DNA from: Streptomyces geranii
GTDB taxonomy: Bacteria; Actinomycetota; Actinomycetes; Streptomycetales; Streptomycetaceae
Assembly: GCF_002954775.1 (NCBI RefSeq)
Contig: NZ_PJME01000036.1
Coordinates: forward strand, 34,455 to 98,454
Direction: 5' to 3'
DNA length: 64,000 nt
Positions 24,587 to 32,389 of this stretch are shown here, in pieces; position 1 is the first letter of the stretch; each line of letters starts with the position of its first letter. Below the pieces are notes generated by a model. It made no database searches. It saw only the letters and a program-made list of their open reading frames with translations, and was not told the DNA's origin. The position numbers and the translations under genes are program-made.

Positions 24587-24742
24587 ATGTCGAACAACTT
24601 CATGAACGAAGCCTGGCCCGAATACGTCGCAGGCGTCCTGGTCCTGGCCACTGGTGCTGCGACCAGCGCCCTGACCAGGGCATGGCGCCGACGCAGGCGG
24701 CTTAGGCGGGACCACGAAACCGCAGCCGACGGCGGCGAGTGA
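24587..24742 (+). CDS. Small membrane protein, 51 aa
   Basis: ATG at 24587. Residues ~12-30 are a hydrophobic segment (YVAGVLVLATGAATSALT) followed by a strongly basic cluster (RAWRRRRRLRR). AAGGAG lies upstream but far (about 30 nt), so the start is uncertain. It is 33 bases before the HSP18-regulator-like gene. Tail-basic single-span peptides are frequent on Streptomyces plasmids; function unknown. Confidence 0.45.
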   Translation: MSNNFMNEAWPEYVAGVLVLATGAATSALTRAWRRRRRLRRDHETAADGGE

Positions 24743-24775
24743 TTTTCCCCGACCCCGATTTCACCGGAGATTTCT

Positions 24776-25774
24776 GTGCACGAATCCCATAACGTCGTCC
24801 TTCAGACGACAAAAAAAGTCGTCCGCAAGACGACACCACGGCGACCGGAAGCGGAAACACATCGAATTGACGCCTGGAATCATCTGAAAGAACCCGAGTT
24901 AGTCGACGCGGACACCTGGCTGGGAGAACTCGCCAAGATTCACCGCCCCCTGAACCACACCGGAACCCTGAGGGAGATCGCGGCCGAGTACGACCAGGTC
25001 CTCGAAAGCATCGAGTTCGGCGCTCTGGAGGACCTCAGCGAGACCAAGATCCTTGCCGCCCTGCTCGTCCAGCGGGCCCTGCGGGACAAGCTCCACATCG
25101 ACGAACCGCGCCTGATCGCCGCCGCCCGCCGCAAGAACATCACCTGGTCACGCCTCGCCTCGGCCATGGAAGTGGGCAGCCGGCAGTCGGCCGAACGCCG
25201 CTACCTGCAGCTGCGCCAGGACATCGACGGCATCGTCGGCCACTCCCTGACCCAGAGCGACCGGGTCGAAGCCGCCCGGACCCAGCGCGACCGCAAGACC
25301 GAACAACACTGGGCGGCCGACCACGCCCACGAAATCATCGAAGTCGCCCGGCGCCTTGCCGCCCTCCCCGACCTCCAGCAACGGGCTGACACCTGCCCCA
25401 AAGTCACCCGCGCCAACCAAGTCGCCATCCTCCACGCACACCGCAACGGAGAAGAGGACGCCCCGGCCCCCGTACGCACGCCGTGGCCGGACAAGCTCAT
25501 CGAAACGGTTGCCGTAGAGGACGCCCACCGCAAGGCCGAAGCAGCCCTCCGTGAACCTCCCGCCGACCCCGGACAGGACTCCCCGGCACCCGCGCCCGCA
25601 CCGATGACACCGGTCAAGCACGCCCGTCTGATCCACCAGATGTTCAGCCTGGTCGGCTACGCCATCGACAGCGACAACGTCGACCTCGCCGACCACCAGG
25701 ACCTCGTGGACGCGATCCGCGGACTCTACGACCAGGCCGGCCCCGCCGCCCCCCGCGCTCCCGAGGACTACTGA
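24776..25774 (+). CDS. HSP18-transcriptional-regulator-like protein, 332 aa
   Basis: GTG at 24776 with GGAGA 6 nt upstream. The central part (ILAALLVQRALRDKLHIDEPRLIAAARRKN, then WSRLASAMEVGSRQSAERRYLQLR) matches proteins annotated in Streptomyces as HSP18 transcriptional regulators, with a helix-turn-helix at residues ~120-150. The N-terminal 40 residues repeat KKVVRKTT-like basic motifs. The C-terminal part is acidic/Pro-rich and then helical. DNA binding is likely; the name is an inherited annotation, and the target is unknown. Confidence 0.65.
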   Translation: MHESHNVVLQTTKKVVRKTTPRRPEAETHRIDAWNHLKEPELVDADTWLGELAKIHRPLNHTGTLREIAAEYDQVLESIEFGALEDLSETKILAALLVQRALRDKLHIDEPRLIAAARRKNITWSRLASAMEVGSRQSAERRYLQLRQDIDGIVGHSLTQSDRVEAARTQRDRKTEQHWAADHAHEIIEVARRLAALPDLQQRADTCPKVTRANQVAILHAHRNGEEDAPAPVRTPWPDKLIETVAVEDAHRKAEAALREPPADPGQDSPAPAPAPMTPVKHARLIHQMFSLVGYAIDSDNVDLADHQDLVDAIRGLYDQAGPAAPRAPEDY

Positions 25775-25962
25775 CCGACCACCGCGAGAGCAAGAGCCGA
25801 GCACCCCGAGCACGAAGCCCCGGCTGGAGGAAAGGAGACAGGCCCAGGGCAGCCGCCTTCCGGCGGAAGACTCCACATGGCTGCAGCCTGTGGAAGGAGG
25901 CCGCCGGCCTCGACGACCCTGGCGGCGGCCCCGGGGCGGAGTGGCCTCAGCGAAACGACAGC

Positions 25963-26136
25963 TCACCGGGGGACGATCGGCGTCACGAGAGCGGCCAGCA
26001 CCGCCACGCCGGCCAACCCGACGAGCAACGGCTCGCGGCAGGACGGATGACGGTGCGCCAGGTAGACGAGGCTGCCGAAGACCATGACGCCGAGCAGGAC
26101 GAACAGCAAGACGACGAGCAGGGCAAGCGAGGACAT
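25963..26136 (-). CDS. Small two-span membrane protein, 57 aa
   Basis: ATG at 26136. Two hydrophobic segments (LALLVVLLFVLLGVMVFGSLVYLA and LLVGLAGVAVLAALVTPIV) are joined by a short polar loop with Cys/His residues. GGAAGGGA is about 13 nt upstream, a long spacing. Family not recognised. Confidence 0.5.
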   Translation of the reverse strand: MSSLALLVVLLFVLLGVMVFGSLVYLAHRHPSCREPLLVGLAGVAVLAALVTPIVPR

Positions 26137-26406
26137 GGTGGGGGCGGTTCCCTTCCGTTTCGGACATGCGGGGTTTGTCACGGGGTTTGCCCGTACGTCG
26201 GGCACGGCGGCTACCGCCTGGGCGACCAGTTCCCTGGTCGCCCGGCCTTCCTCCACAGGGTGATGGCAACGGAAACGGTGCCCCCCGGATTGACGCGGCC
26301 GTGAACTCCGGCATCCCCTCCGCGCACACCGCACTCGCCTTCCAGCAGAGTGTCCACAACGGGCAGCCGAACGAGGGATGAGTTACCGAGAGCACCGAGA
26401 CCAGTG

Positions 26407-27219
26407 TCAGATCCCCACAGGGCCGTGCCGCCGGGCGGAGCGGCGCTGCTTTTCGGCGGCGAGCCGCTTGGCCTTGCGCCGGACCCGTTCGCCGAAGGCC
26501 TCCGGGTCGGCGACGCCGGCGACGGCCGCCGCCTCCGTCCAAGTGGTGGCCTCGCCCTCGGCGTACGCGACCACCACCGCCCGCTCGACCGGATCCAGGC
26601 CGCGCAGCACGGCGTTGAGCCGCTCGTCCTCAAACACCCCGCCCGCCGTGTGCGCGAGGAAGTCGACCTCGTACACGACCAGGTCGTACAGCGACAGCCC
26701 GTCGCCGAGCGGCGCGTCCAGGGACAGCACCCGCCCGCGCCGGATCCGGCGCCGCCACTCCGGGACCAGCTGCCGGTGCAGCGTGCGCGCCTCCGCCCTC
26801 AACGCGCCGAACGCTGTGGCTGGCAGATGTCCGGTGCGCAGCAGCGGCTCGCACCAGTCACCGAGGAGGGCCGTGGTCACCGCCTCCCGCCACCGCTCGC
26901 TGCTCGGCAGCGTCAGGACGTCGACACTTAGGGCGTCCACTGCCTCCGGGCGCTTGTCGAGCGGGACCTCAACGGAGCCGACGCTATACGTGGCCTTCCC
27001 GAGGGCCTGGCTGCGAAGCCTCATGGAATACACCTCCTCGCGAGTGGGGCAGGTGTTGTAGACGATGTCGTAGACAGGGTCGATGTAGGTGTCGTCGCGC
27101 CGGATTACTGAGCCTGTAACGATTCCTGGCCGAATGCGGCGCTTCAAAGGAACGGCATGGGTCCAGTCTTCGGCGCGGCATCCGGGGATGGCAGGGCGGT
27201 TCGGAGGAATGGGATTCAC
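26407..27219 (-). CDS. Hypothetical protein, 270 aa, sigma-like C-terminus
   Basis: GTG at 27219 is chosen (GGAG 9 nt upstream); the open frame upstream has shadow composition. Residues ~75-210 are a helical domain (MRLRSQALGKATYSVGSVEV ... HRQLVPEWRRRIRRGR). The last 60 residues (VERAVVVAYAEGEATTWTEAAAVAG) resemble the helix-turn-helix of sigma region 4 or a related plasmid protein, ending in Lys/Arg-rich sequence. Family not recognised. It lies just downstream of the similarly helical 265-aa gene, transcribed the same way. Confidence 0.6.
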   Translation of the reverse strand: MNPIPPNRPAIPGCRAEDWTHAVPLKRRIRPGIVTGSVIRRDDTYIDPVYDIVYNTCPTREEVYSMRLRSQALGKATYSVGSVEVPLDKRPEAVDALSVDVLTLPSSERWREAVTTALLGDWCEPLLRTGHLPATAFGALRAEARTLHRQLVPEWRRRIRRGRVLSLDAPLGDGLSLYDLVVYEVDFLAHTAGGVFEDERLNAVLRGLDPVERAVVVAYAEGEATTWTEAAAVAGVADPEAFGERVRRKAKRLAAEKQRRSARRHGPVGI

Positions 27220-27316
27220 CTTGCACGGCTCCTTGCGCGGTCGGGGTGCTTCACCTCTCAGTCCCGGACGGCGGGCCCATCGGCAATGAATCTTCAGAAT
27301 GCGGGCGTGATTTGGG

Positions 27317-28114
27317 TCATGGTGCGGTGGCGGGGGTGTGCTGTGGGGTGAGGAGGGCGGCGAACTCGCGGTCGTGGGCGGCGCGGTCGCGGGCCTGTAC
27401 CGCGGCGGCGCGGTGGGTGTCGGCGTGGTCGGGTTCGAGGCCGGCGAGTTCGTCGTGCCGTTCGGCGTTCTCCTCGCGCAGGTCGGCCAGGTCGCGCAGG
27501 GTCTCGGCGCGGTCGGCGGGTGCGGCGCCGTCACGGGCGAGGCGGTGCAGGTCGTCCTGGCGGCGCTGTTCGGTGGCGGCCAGTGCGGCGAGGCGGGCCT
27601 TTACGGTGACGGCGCGTTCGCGGCGGGCGCGTTCGGCGGCCTCGGCTCCGGGGAAGCGGACCGCGTCCAGGGCGCGGCTGAAGGCGTCGGCGGGCCGGTC
27701 GTCGGCGAGGCGGGCGTAGCCGACGTTGAGGACGGTTGCCGCCTCCATGGCGCTCACGCCGCGGTGCTCGGGCAGGGCGCGGCGTCCGGCGGCGGCCCAG
27801 GCGGCGGCGTGCGGCGCCCACCGTTCCTGGGCGGCCTGCCGGGTGATGCCGCCGGCGGCCCTGCCGATCTGGGTCCAGGTGGCGCCGTCCTCGCGGTCGG
27901 CGACCACGGCCTGGGCGATGAGTGCGTCCAGGCGCTCGCGCAGGGCGATTGTGCGGTGGACCCGCTCGCCGGGCGGGACGTCGGTGGTGTCGGCGGGGTG
28001 GGCGAGCAGATCGTAGGCGAGGTCGCCGAGGGCCCGGGCGCGCAGGCCGTAGGCGACGTGGGCTTCGTCCCGGGGCGAGAGCAGCTCGGGCCGGTCGGGC
28101 GCGGTGTCGTTCAT
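27317..28114 (-). CDS. Hypothetical helix-turn-helix-like protein, 265 aa
   Basis: ATG at 28114. Residues ~60-105 (LIAQAVVADREDGATWTQIGRAAGGITRQAAQERW) read as a helix-turn-helix typical of Streptomyces plasmid proteins. The C-terminal half is a long Ala/Arg/Glu-rich coiled coil with an HDELAGLEPDHADTHRAAA segment. It is divergent from a region with several dyad symmetries (28115-28300), the likely operator for this or the neighbouring gene. Confidence 0.6.
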   Translation of the reverse strand: MNDTAPDRPELLSPRDEAHVAYGLRARALGDLAYDLLAHPADTTDVPPGERVHRTIALRERLDALIAQAVVADREDGATWTQIGRAAGGITRQAAQERWAPHAAAWAAAGRRALPEHRGVSAMEAATVLNVGYARLADDRPADAFSRALDAVRFPGAEAAERARRERAVTVKARLAALAATEQRRQDDLHRLARDGAAPADRAETLRDLADLREENAERHDELAGLEPDHADTHRAAAVQARDRAAHDREFAALLTPQHTPATAP

Positions 28115-28638
28115 GCACGTCAGGCTATATCTGACAGTCCTGGCCCGTAAGGCGGGACATGCCCTGCCAGGACGTCATGACTGGCCTGACGGATGAAAGG
28201 AGTCAGGTCCACCCGTACGGTGGCGCGGTCAGATCCTGCCTGCCAGGGCGAGTGCGTTCGGTATATCCTGACGGTTATTTTCCGTCAGGGCTGGCTTGCT
28301 TATTATTCATGTCAGGTTCACCTTGACGAATCTTGGCGATGGTCGGACGGTGGGGGTGTCGCCTCGGGTCCCGGTGCTCGTGCCGAGGACGACCGGTCGG
28401 AAGATGCAACTTACCCGTCAAAAATCTGTCCCAGGTGACCAGAATTGTATTCTTCGATATCCCAGGAAGATCTTTCCGAAAGAGGGTTGCACTCCCCGGC
28501 TCAAGGTATCGGCAATTCTTCGACTTTTTGCCCGCAACCTCGATTGGCTTCGCTACGTTGACCTCACGCCAAGCTTACTTACGCTGGGTTGTCGATGATG
28601 AACAGCGGGTATAACACCGAAGCTTCGAGAGGGGTGTG
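28115..28638. promoter_or_regulatory. 520-base gap with CCTGACGG dyads
   Basis: No gene is supportable here. CCTGACGG (28267-28274) and CCGTCAGG (28282-28289) form a perfect 8-bp inverted repeat around TTATTTT. Related CTGAC/GTCAG half-sites recur at about 28128, 28186, 28205 and 28310-28340. This looks like an operator cluster for the leftward 265-aa HTH gene. The region 28430-28560 is AT-richer and may hold the promoter of the rightward membrane-protein pair. Confidence 0.5.
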
Positions 28639-29331
28639 ATGGACAGGGACAGCCTGCTCACCGGGATACTCGCCGTGCTCGATCCCACCACAAGAGTCGT
28701 TCCTGCTCGCTCCTGCCCTACAACTGCACCACCGCGGTCTTTCACCGAAGGCGCCGAGGCACTGATCGCAGAACTGGACCGGCTTCCTCCGCCCGACACG
28801 GCCGAGCCCGCCGATCACTTGCCCGGGTTGCGGCTCGCCGCCGTCCGGGTCAGCTTTATCTCCGCGCTCATCACCGTGGCGTGTCTGCCTGCGCTGGCAC
28901 TGGACATCGAATGGCCCCTGATCTTCGTGGCCGCGGCCTCGCTCGCTGCCACACTGCTCATCGTTCTCTTCCTCGCCGGGCTGTACCGGTCCATCGCCCG
29001 CCGCGAGGCACTGGAGCAACTGCACCACCAGCACATGAAGGATCTGCTGGCAAGCATGGCCCGCCAGCGCGTAGCCGACCTCGAAGACCGCGAGCTCATC
29101 GAGCGCAGCAAGAACAACCCTGAGCTGACCAGCGCCATCCTGGCAACGATCATGACCGAGTACACCGATGCCGAGCTTCCTGCGGCCATGCCTCGCGAGC
29201 GGAGTTCCGCTTCGCGGACTCTGTCCCTGTCACGCGTCCTTGCCGTAGCCGGGCCCCACCATCCTCTGGCTCGCGTCCTGCGAAGGCTGGCATCCGACGT
29301 GAAAATGACAGATACCAGCGAGGCCCTTTGA
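28639..29331 (+). CDS. Membrane protein, ~230 aa
   Basis: ATG at 28639 with GAGAGGGG upstream; a GTG lies one codon before. Two hydrophobic segments near residues 72-115 (VSFISALITVACLPALAL; LIFVAAASLAATLLIVLFLAGLY) are followed by a helical, charged cytoplasmic region. The gene overlaps the next one (TTGA), so both products are probably made together and may form a complex. Family not recognised. Confidence 0.65.
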   Translation: MDRDSLLTGILAVLDPTTRVVPARSCPTTAPPRSFTEGAEALIAELDRLPPPDTAEPADHLPGLRLAAVRVSFISALITVACLPALALDIEWPLIFVAAASLAATLLIVLFLAGLYRSIARREALEQLHHQHMKDLLASMARQRVADLEDRELIERSKNNPELTSAILATIMTEYTDAELPAAMPRERSSASRTLSLSRVLAVAGPHHPLARVLRRLASDVKMTDTSEAL

Positions 29332-29795
29332 CTCCGCCACCGGCCATCGACGACGAGGCCAAAGCACAACTCGAAGTCGTCATCGAGCTGTCCCGCAAAC
29401 TGAAAGGCACGTCAGCAAAGCAGCTCAGAATGGCAATGAATGCCATCAACTATCCGGCTCGGACCGAACGCATCCGCGTCTACGTCGACGGCGCCACCAC
29501 CGCCTTTGGCTCAGTGGTATCTGCGGCCATCGTCGGGGCGTACCTGTGGGTCGGCTACCAGATGGTTCTGCGCGACCATGTCTACGCCTGCGTCCTGCTC
29601 TGCGGCATCCCCGTCACCTCTATCGCTTCCATCTTCGTACTGAAGAAGGTGCTCGGCTCCGATGTCCTCAGTCACTTCGCAGGCGGACGCTGGCTCAGGA
29701 ACGCCCCCCAGCCTCAGGCGGCGGCACCCATTCCTGCCCAGGCCGCCGCACCCGACCCCGCCCAGGCCGACCCGGTCAACGGGCCCGTCCAGTAG
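29328..29795 (+). CDS. Membrane protein, 155 aa, coupled to the preceding gene
   Basis: TTG at 29328 overlaps the stop of the upstream gene. Residues ~60-110 contain two transmembrane segments (AFGSVVSAAIVGAYLWVGYQM; YACVLLCGIPVTSIASIFVL), preceded by a charged helix with KLKGTSAKQLRMAMNAIN and followed by an Ala/Pro/Gln-rich tail (PIPAQAAAPDPAQ). Membrane partner of the preceding protein; function unknown. Confidence 0.6.
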   Translation: MTPPPAIDDEAKAQLEVVIELSRKLKGTSAKQLRMAMNAINYPARTERIRVYVDGATTAFGSVVSAAIVGAYLWVGYQMVLRDHVYACVLLCGIPVTSIASIFVLKKVLGSDVLSHFAGGRWLRNAPQPQAAAPIPAQAAAPDPAQADPVNGPVQ

Positions 29796-29957
29796 ATCCC
29801 TTCTGCGATGCGCCCCAGGCTGCGAAGGCCGCAGGTCCCTATGTCCGGCGTTGCCTGGGGCTGTGGGCAAGATTGGGTTGGCGTGCGACTGCTGTGCACG
29901 ATCGTCGACGGCGACGTCCCGGTGGCCGCGCCCGGGGGTTCGCCGCGCGACGGCCCA

Positions 29958-29986
29958 CCTTGTCCTGTCCCAGAGACAGGACAAGG
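29958..29986. terminator. 12-bp hairpin before the first tRNA-like element
   Basis: CCTTGTCCTGTC (29958-29969) and GACAGGACAAGG (29975-29986) form a perfect stem with a 5-nt loop. It may terminate the membrane-protein operon ending at 29795, or be an operator/promoter element for the tRNA-like transcript. Confidence 0.5.
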
Positions 29987-30050
29987 GCCCTGGCCGCCTA
30001 CGCTAAACTTGATCTTGAGCTGGTCGCCACAACCCGGGTCGACTGGTGCT

Positions 30051-30120
30051 GCGTTGGTGGTCCAAGGCAGGACGCCCCGCTTCCTGCGGGGAGATGCAGG
30101 TGCGAGGCCTGCCCGGCGCT
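30051..30120 (+). tRNA. tRNA-Gly(UCC)-like cloverleaf, copy A
   Basis: A full 70-nt cloverleaf can be drawn. Acceptor GCGTTGG/CCGGCGC pairs 7/7 (two G-U); D stem GTCC/GGAC; anticodon stem CCCCG/CGGGG with loop CTTCCTG (anticodon UCC); T stem GCAGG/CCTGC with loop TGCGAGG; discriminator U. Canonical U8, A14, G18-G19, A21, U33, G53-U54, C56, A58 and C61 are present, and G1-C72, C2-G71, G3-C70, U73, C35 and C36, the glycine identity set, are all there. Two departures are odd: G at position 55 (normally pseudouridine) and U at 37 (normally a purine). It may therefore be a non-ribosomal or decaying tRNA. A hairpin follows at 30130. Confidence 0.6.
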
Positions 30121-30129
30121 CGATGCATG

Positions 30130-30156
30130 GGGCCCGTCCGTACACCGGACGGGCCC
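30130..30156 (+). terminator. Hairpin after tRNA-like copy A
   Basis: GGGCCCGTCCG / CGGACGGGCCC is a perfect 11-bp stem with a 5-nt loop, beginning 10 bases past the cloverleaf, as expected for termination of a short RNA transcript. It is conserved in copy B at 31915-31941. Confidence 0.7.
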
Positions 30157-30348
30157 TGTTCGTTTCCCGGCGTCAGTACCTTGGGCGGCTTCGTTTTCAC
30201 CGTTCCGGCGTGCGCCACGCCGATGGGTGTGGCACCGTGACGGTCAGTCCGGCCCGCCGTTTTCCCCCGAGACGGCGGGCCGTTCGTCCTCTCCGGAGCA
30301 GGTTCCGCAGGCACGGACCTCTTGGCCTCGACACCGGGACGTGCCTCG

Positions 30349-31023
30349 TCAACGCGCGCGGGTGACCTCAACGGGCGTGTTCGGGCACGCGGCGAGGATG
30401 TCGGTGAGCGCGGTCTGTTCGGCCGGGTCGATCGCCAGGGACCAGCGGGTTTTGATGGCGATCCAGTCGGTGGCGTACGTACAGCGGTAGCCGGCCGCCG
30501 GGGGCTGCCAGGTGGCCGGGTCCTGGTCGCTCTTACTGCGGTTGCTGGTGGCGGAGACCGCGATAAGCGCGCGGGAATCCCCGAGGTCGTTGGCGTAAGC
30601 CTGTCGCTCGGCGGCGCTCCAGGCCGATGCGCCGGAGTCCCAGGACTCGGCGAGCGGGACGAGGTGGTCGATGTCGAGGGCGCGGGCCTGGGCGAAGTAG
30701 GTGTCGTCGTACGGGGAATACCACGAGCCGCCGCTCAAGGCGCAGTTGGCGTCCTGGACGGGGGCGGTGACGGCCTCCTCCAGGAGGACCTCCTGCCTCG
30801 TGTTGCACGAATCGCGGTCGGCGTCGATCCAGTGGCGGAAGAGAGAGCGGTCGTACCCGGTGCGGTTCTCGATCTGGACGGTCAGGGCGTGGAGGGCGTC
30901 GCGTACGGGCAGGGCGACGGTGTCGCCGGGGGCCGCAGCGTGCGCGGCGGTGGGGGAGAGCAGGACTGCGAGGACGGAGAACACGCCGGTGAAGCCGGTG
31001 GTGCGGGAGCGGGCGGAGCGCAA
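30349..31023 (-). CDS. Secreted HNH-type (DUF1524/GmrSD C-terminal) nuclease, 224 aa
   Basis: ATG at 31023. The N-terminus is a Sec signal peptide: basic start, hydrophobic core (FTGVFSVLAVLLSPTAAHAA) with Ala-x-Ala cleavage. The DUF1524-type core has ALDIDHLVPLAESWDSG, where Asp-His is the catalytic pair of the HNH fold, then ERQAYANDL and, later, a conserved Asn (SATSNRSKSDQDPATW) and Cys pairs consistent with an extracellular protein. Family members include extracellular DNases. It lies between the two tRNA-like repeats. Confidence 0.85.
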   Translation of the reverse strand: MRSARSRTTGFTGVFSVLAVLLSPTAAHAAAPGDTVALPVRDALHALTVQIENRTGYDRSLFRHWIDADRDSCNTRQEVLLEEAVTAPVQDANCALSGGSWYSPYDDTYFAQARALDIDHLVPLAESWDSGASAWSAAERQAYANDLGDSRALIAVSATSNRSKSDQDPATWQPPAAGYRCTYATDWIAIKTRWSLAIDPAEQTALTDILAACPNTPVEVTRAR

Positions 31024-31189
31024 GAGGCTTCCTCTCGGAGATCACGGACAGGCTTGTGATCTTCGTAGCGGGCGGGACCCTCACCGTGTTCGGCGATCCG
31101 CCGCCGGCTCACCCGTACGGGTCGGTAAGTCACACAGGAACGTGAAGCTCCTCGTCCGGACGGAGACCGAGAAGCGTCCTGCTGCACCT

Positions 31190-31510
31190 TCACGCTGCGA
31201 ACGTGTGATAGCCGGCCAGGCAGATCAGCGATGCGTTGTACGTCGACAGGGCCCGCTGGTACGCGGACACCTGGCCGGCCCCGGCCGCGCCCCACACCAG
31301 GCCGGCCGCGACGATCCCCAGACCGACCAGGACGTTGTCCGTCACGGTGACGAAGATGCCGAGCGCGATCGTCAGCAGCACCGCCCAGAACTTCGGATCC
31401 GCTTCGTTCGGCGGCTTGTACGTGTGCCGGTTCGGCGACTCCGCCGGAAGATCCTGCCAGTACCCGCGCAGTTTCTGGACATTCACGGACCCGCACTTCG
31501 GACACTGCAT
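31190..31510 (-). CDS. Zinc-ribbon membrane protein, 106 aa
   Basis: ATG at 31510 (GGGAG, 6 nt upstream). The N-terminal MQCPKCGSVNVQ motif gives one Cys pair of a zinc ribbon. Residues ~40-85 contain two hydrophobic segments (FWAVLLTIALGIFVTVTDNVLVG; LGIVAAGLVWGAAGA). Small zinc-ribbon membrane proteins are common in Streptomyces with unknown function. It follows the HNH nuclease gene in orientation and lies between the two tRNA-like repeats. Confidence 0.65.
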   Translation of the reverse strand: MQCPKCGSVNVQKLRGYWQDLPAESPNRHTYKPPNEADPKFWAVLLTIALGIFVTVTDNVLVGLGIVAAGLVWGAAGAGQVSAYQRALSTYNASLICLAGYHTFAA

Positions 31511-31835
31511 TGCCAACTCCCGTCAACCGCACATCACTTGGCGGCACCCTGGCCAGCCGGGGGAGCAACGGCAAGGACTACCGTCCGGAGTGTGAGCGAG
31601 GGCACAGACGGGACACCACATGCGACCCTCCGGCAACAGGCGAAGCGCATGTGTGCACGTCAGGACACGGAGCGCAGCGGGAAGTCCGACGGCACCCCGC
31701 TCTGGGGGCGTCGCACCGGGCTCCGGCGTTCGGCGGTGCCCCGGGACGCCGGAGCCCCGGGGTGGCGGGCCGGACAGACCGCACACGCTATAGTTGATCT
31801 TGCGCTGGTCGCCGCAACTCGAGGCAACCAGCGAT

Positions 31836-31905
31836 GCGTTGGTGGTCCAAGGAAAGACGCCCCGCTTCCTGCGGGGAGATGCAGGTGCAAGGCATGCCCG
31901 GCGCT
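31836..31905 (+). tRNA. tRNA-Gly(UCC)-like cloverleaf, copy B
   Basis: Same cloverleaf as copy A: identical acceptor stem, anticodon arm (CCCCG CTTCCTG CGGGG) and discriminator U. It differs by AAGGAA/AGAC in the D arm (one C-A mismatch) and by TGCAAGG/CATGC in the T arm (one G-A mismatch). The anticodon arm and acceptor stem are thus better conserved than the D and T arms. A terminator hairpin follows at 31915. Confidence 0.5.
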
Positions 31906-31914
31906 CGATACATG

Positions 31915-31941
31915 GGGCCCGTCCGTACACCGGACGGGCCC
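31915..31941 (+). terminator. Hairpin after tRNA-like copy B
   Basis: Identical 11-bp stem to the copy A hairpin (GGGCCCGTCCG / CGGACGGGCCC), again beginning 10 bases after the cloverleaf. Confidence 0.7.
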
Positions 31942-32059
31942 TGTTCGTTGCCCGGAGTCAGAACCTTGGGCGGCTGCGGCTTCACCGTTCCGGCGTGCGC
32001 CACGCCGATAGGTGTGGCACCGTGACGGTCAGTCCGGCCCGCCGTTTTCCCCCGAAGCA

Positions 32060-32338
32060 GCGGGCCGTTCGCGTTCTGCAGGCCCGGCCGGGTGCCGCTC
32101 CGTCAGACGTTGCGTATGAGGACCGGCCGTGGGCGACGGCCGGGCGGGGAGGCGAGATGCTCGCACACTCCACCGTTCTGAGGGAATGCGACCCCAGCTC
32201 TCTTTCCAGGGCGGGGAAGAACTGCTTGGCCTCCGGGGACTGCCCAGTGGTCTGCCAGGTGTAGCCGGGGCCGTCGGCAAGTGCCCGGACGACCATACGC
32301 CGCCCGAGTCCCTGGCGCTGGCGCTGGCAATCCGGGTC
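32060..32338 (-). pseudogene. GNAT acetyltransferase C-terminal fragment, frameshifted
   Basis: Leftward frame gives DPDCQRQRQGLGRRMVVRAL, the acetyl-CoA loop (QRQGLG) of GNAT enzymes, then GYTWQTTGQSPEAKQFFPAL. Compared with the copy at 35777-36050, about one or two bases are lost near 32196-32205, so the ending VAFPQNGGVCEHLASP falls in another frame. The 5' part of the gene is absent. Confidence 0.65.
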
Positions 32339-32389
32339 AAGCCCCCACGCCCTCTGGGAAAGAGTTACCGCGGACCTGACACTTTCCTG

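Larger units (their letters stand above)
30001..30287 (+). repeat. 287-bp direct repeat, copy A (tRNA-like element)
   Basis: This segment matches 31786-32072 over its whole length with a constant offset of 1785 bases and no indel at the anchor points I checked. It contains a promoter-like CGCTAAACT, the 70-nt cloverleaf, a 27-base hairpin, and a second hairpin (GGCCCGCCGT / ACGGCGGGCC, 30251-30281). The conserved whole-segment arrangement suggests a functional RNA unit instead of random duplication. Confidence 0.8.
31786..32072 (+). repeat. 287-bp direct repeat, copy B (tRNA-like element)
   Basis: Second copy of 30001-30287. The promoter-like box here reads CGCTATAGT, a good -10. Differences from copy A fall mostly in the flanks and in the D and T arms. 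Its right end runs directly into the GNAT fragment repeat at 32060. Confidence 0.8.

Noticed and set aside
30051..30120. Considered a chance hairpin instead of a tRNA-like structure
   Set aside because: Full cloverleaf with conserved nucleotides at nearly all invariant positions, present in two copies, makes chance pairing unlikely; kept as tRNA-like with limited confidence because of G55 and U37.
29546..30490. Long rightward frame across the tRNA-like element
   Set aside because: Runs out of frame from the coupled membrane gene and crosses the hairpins; no start signal.
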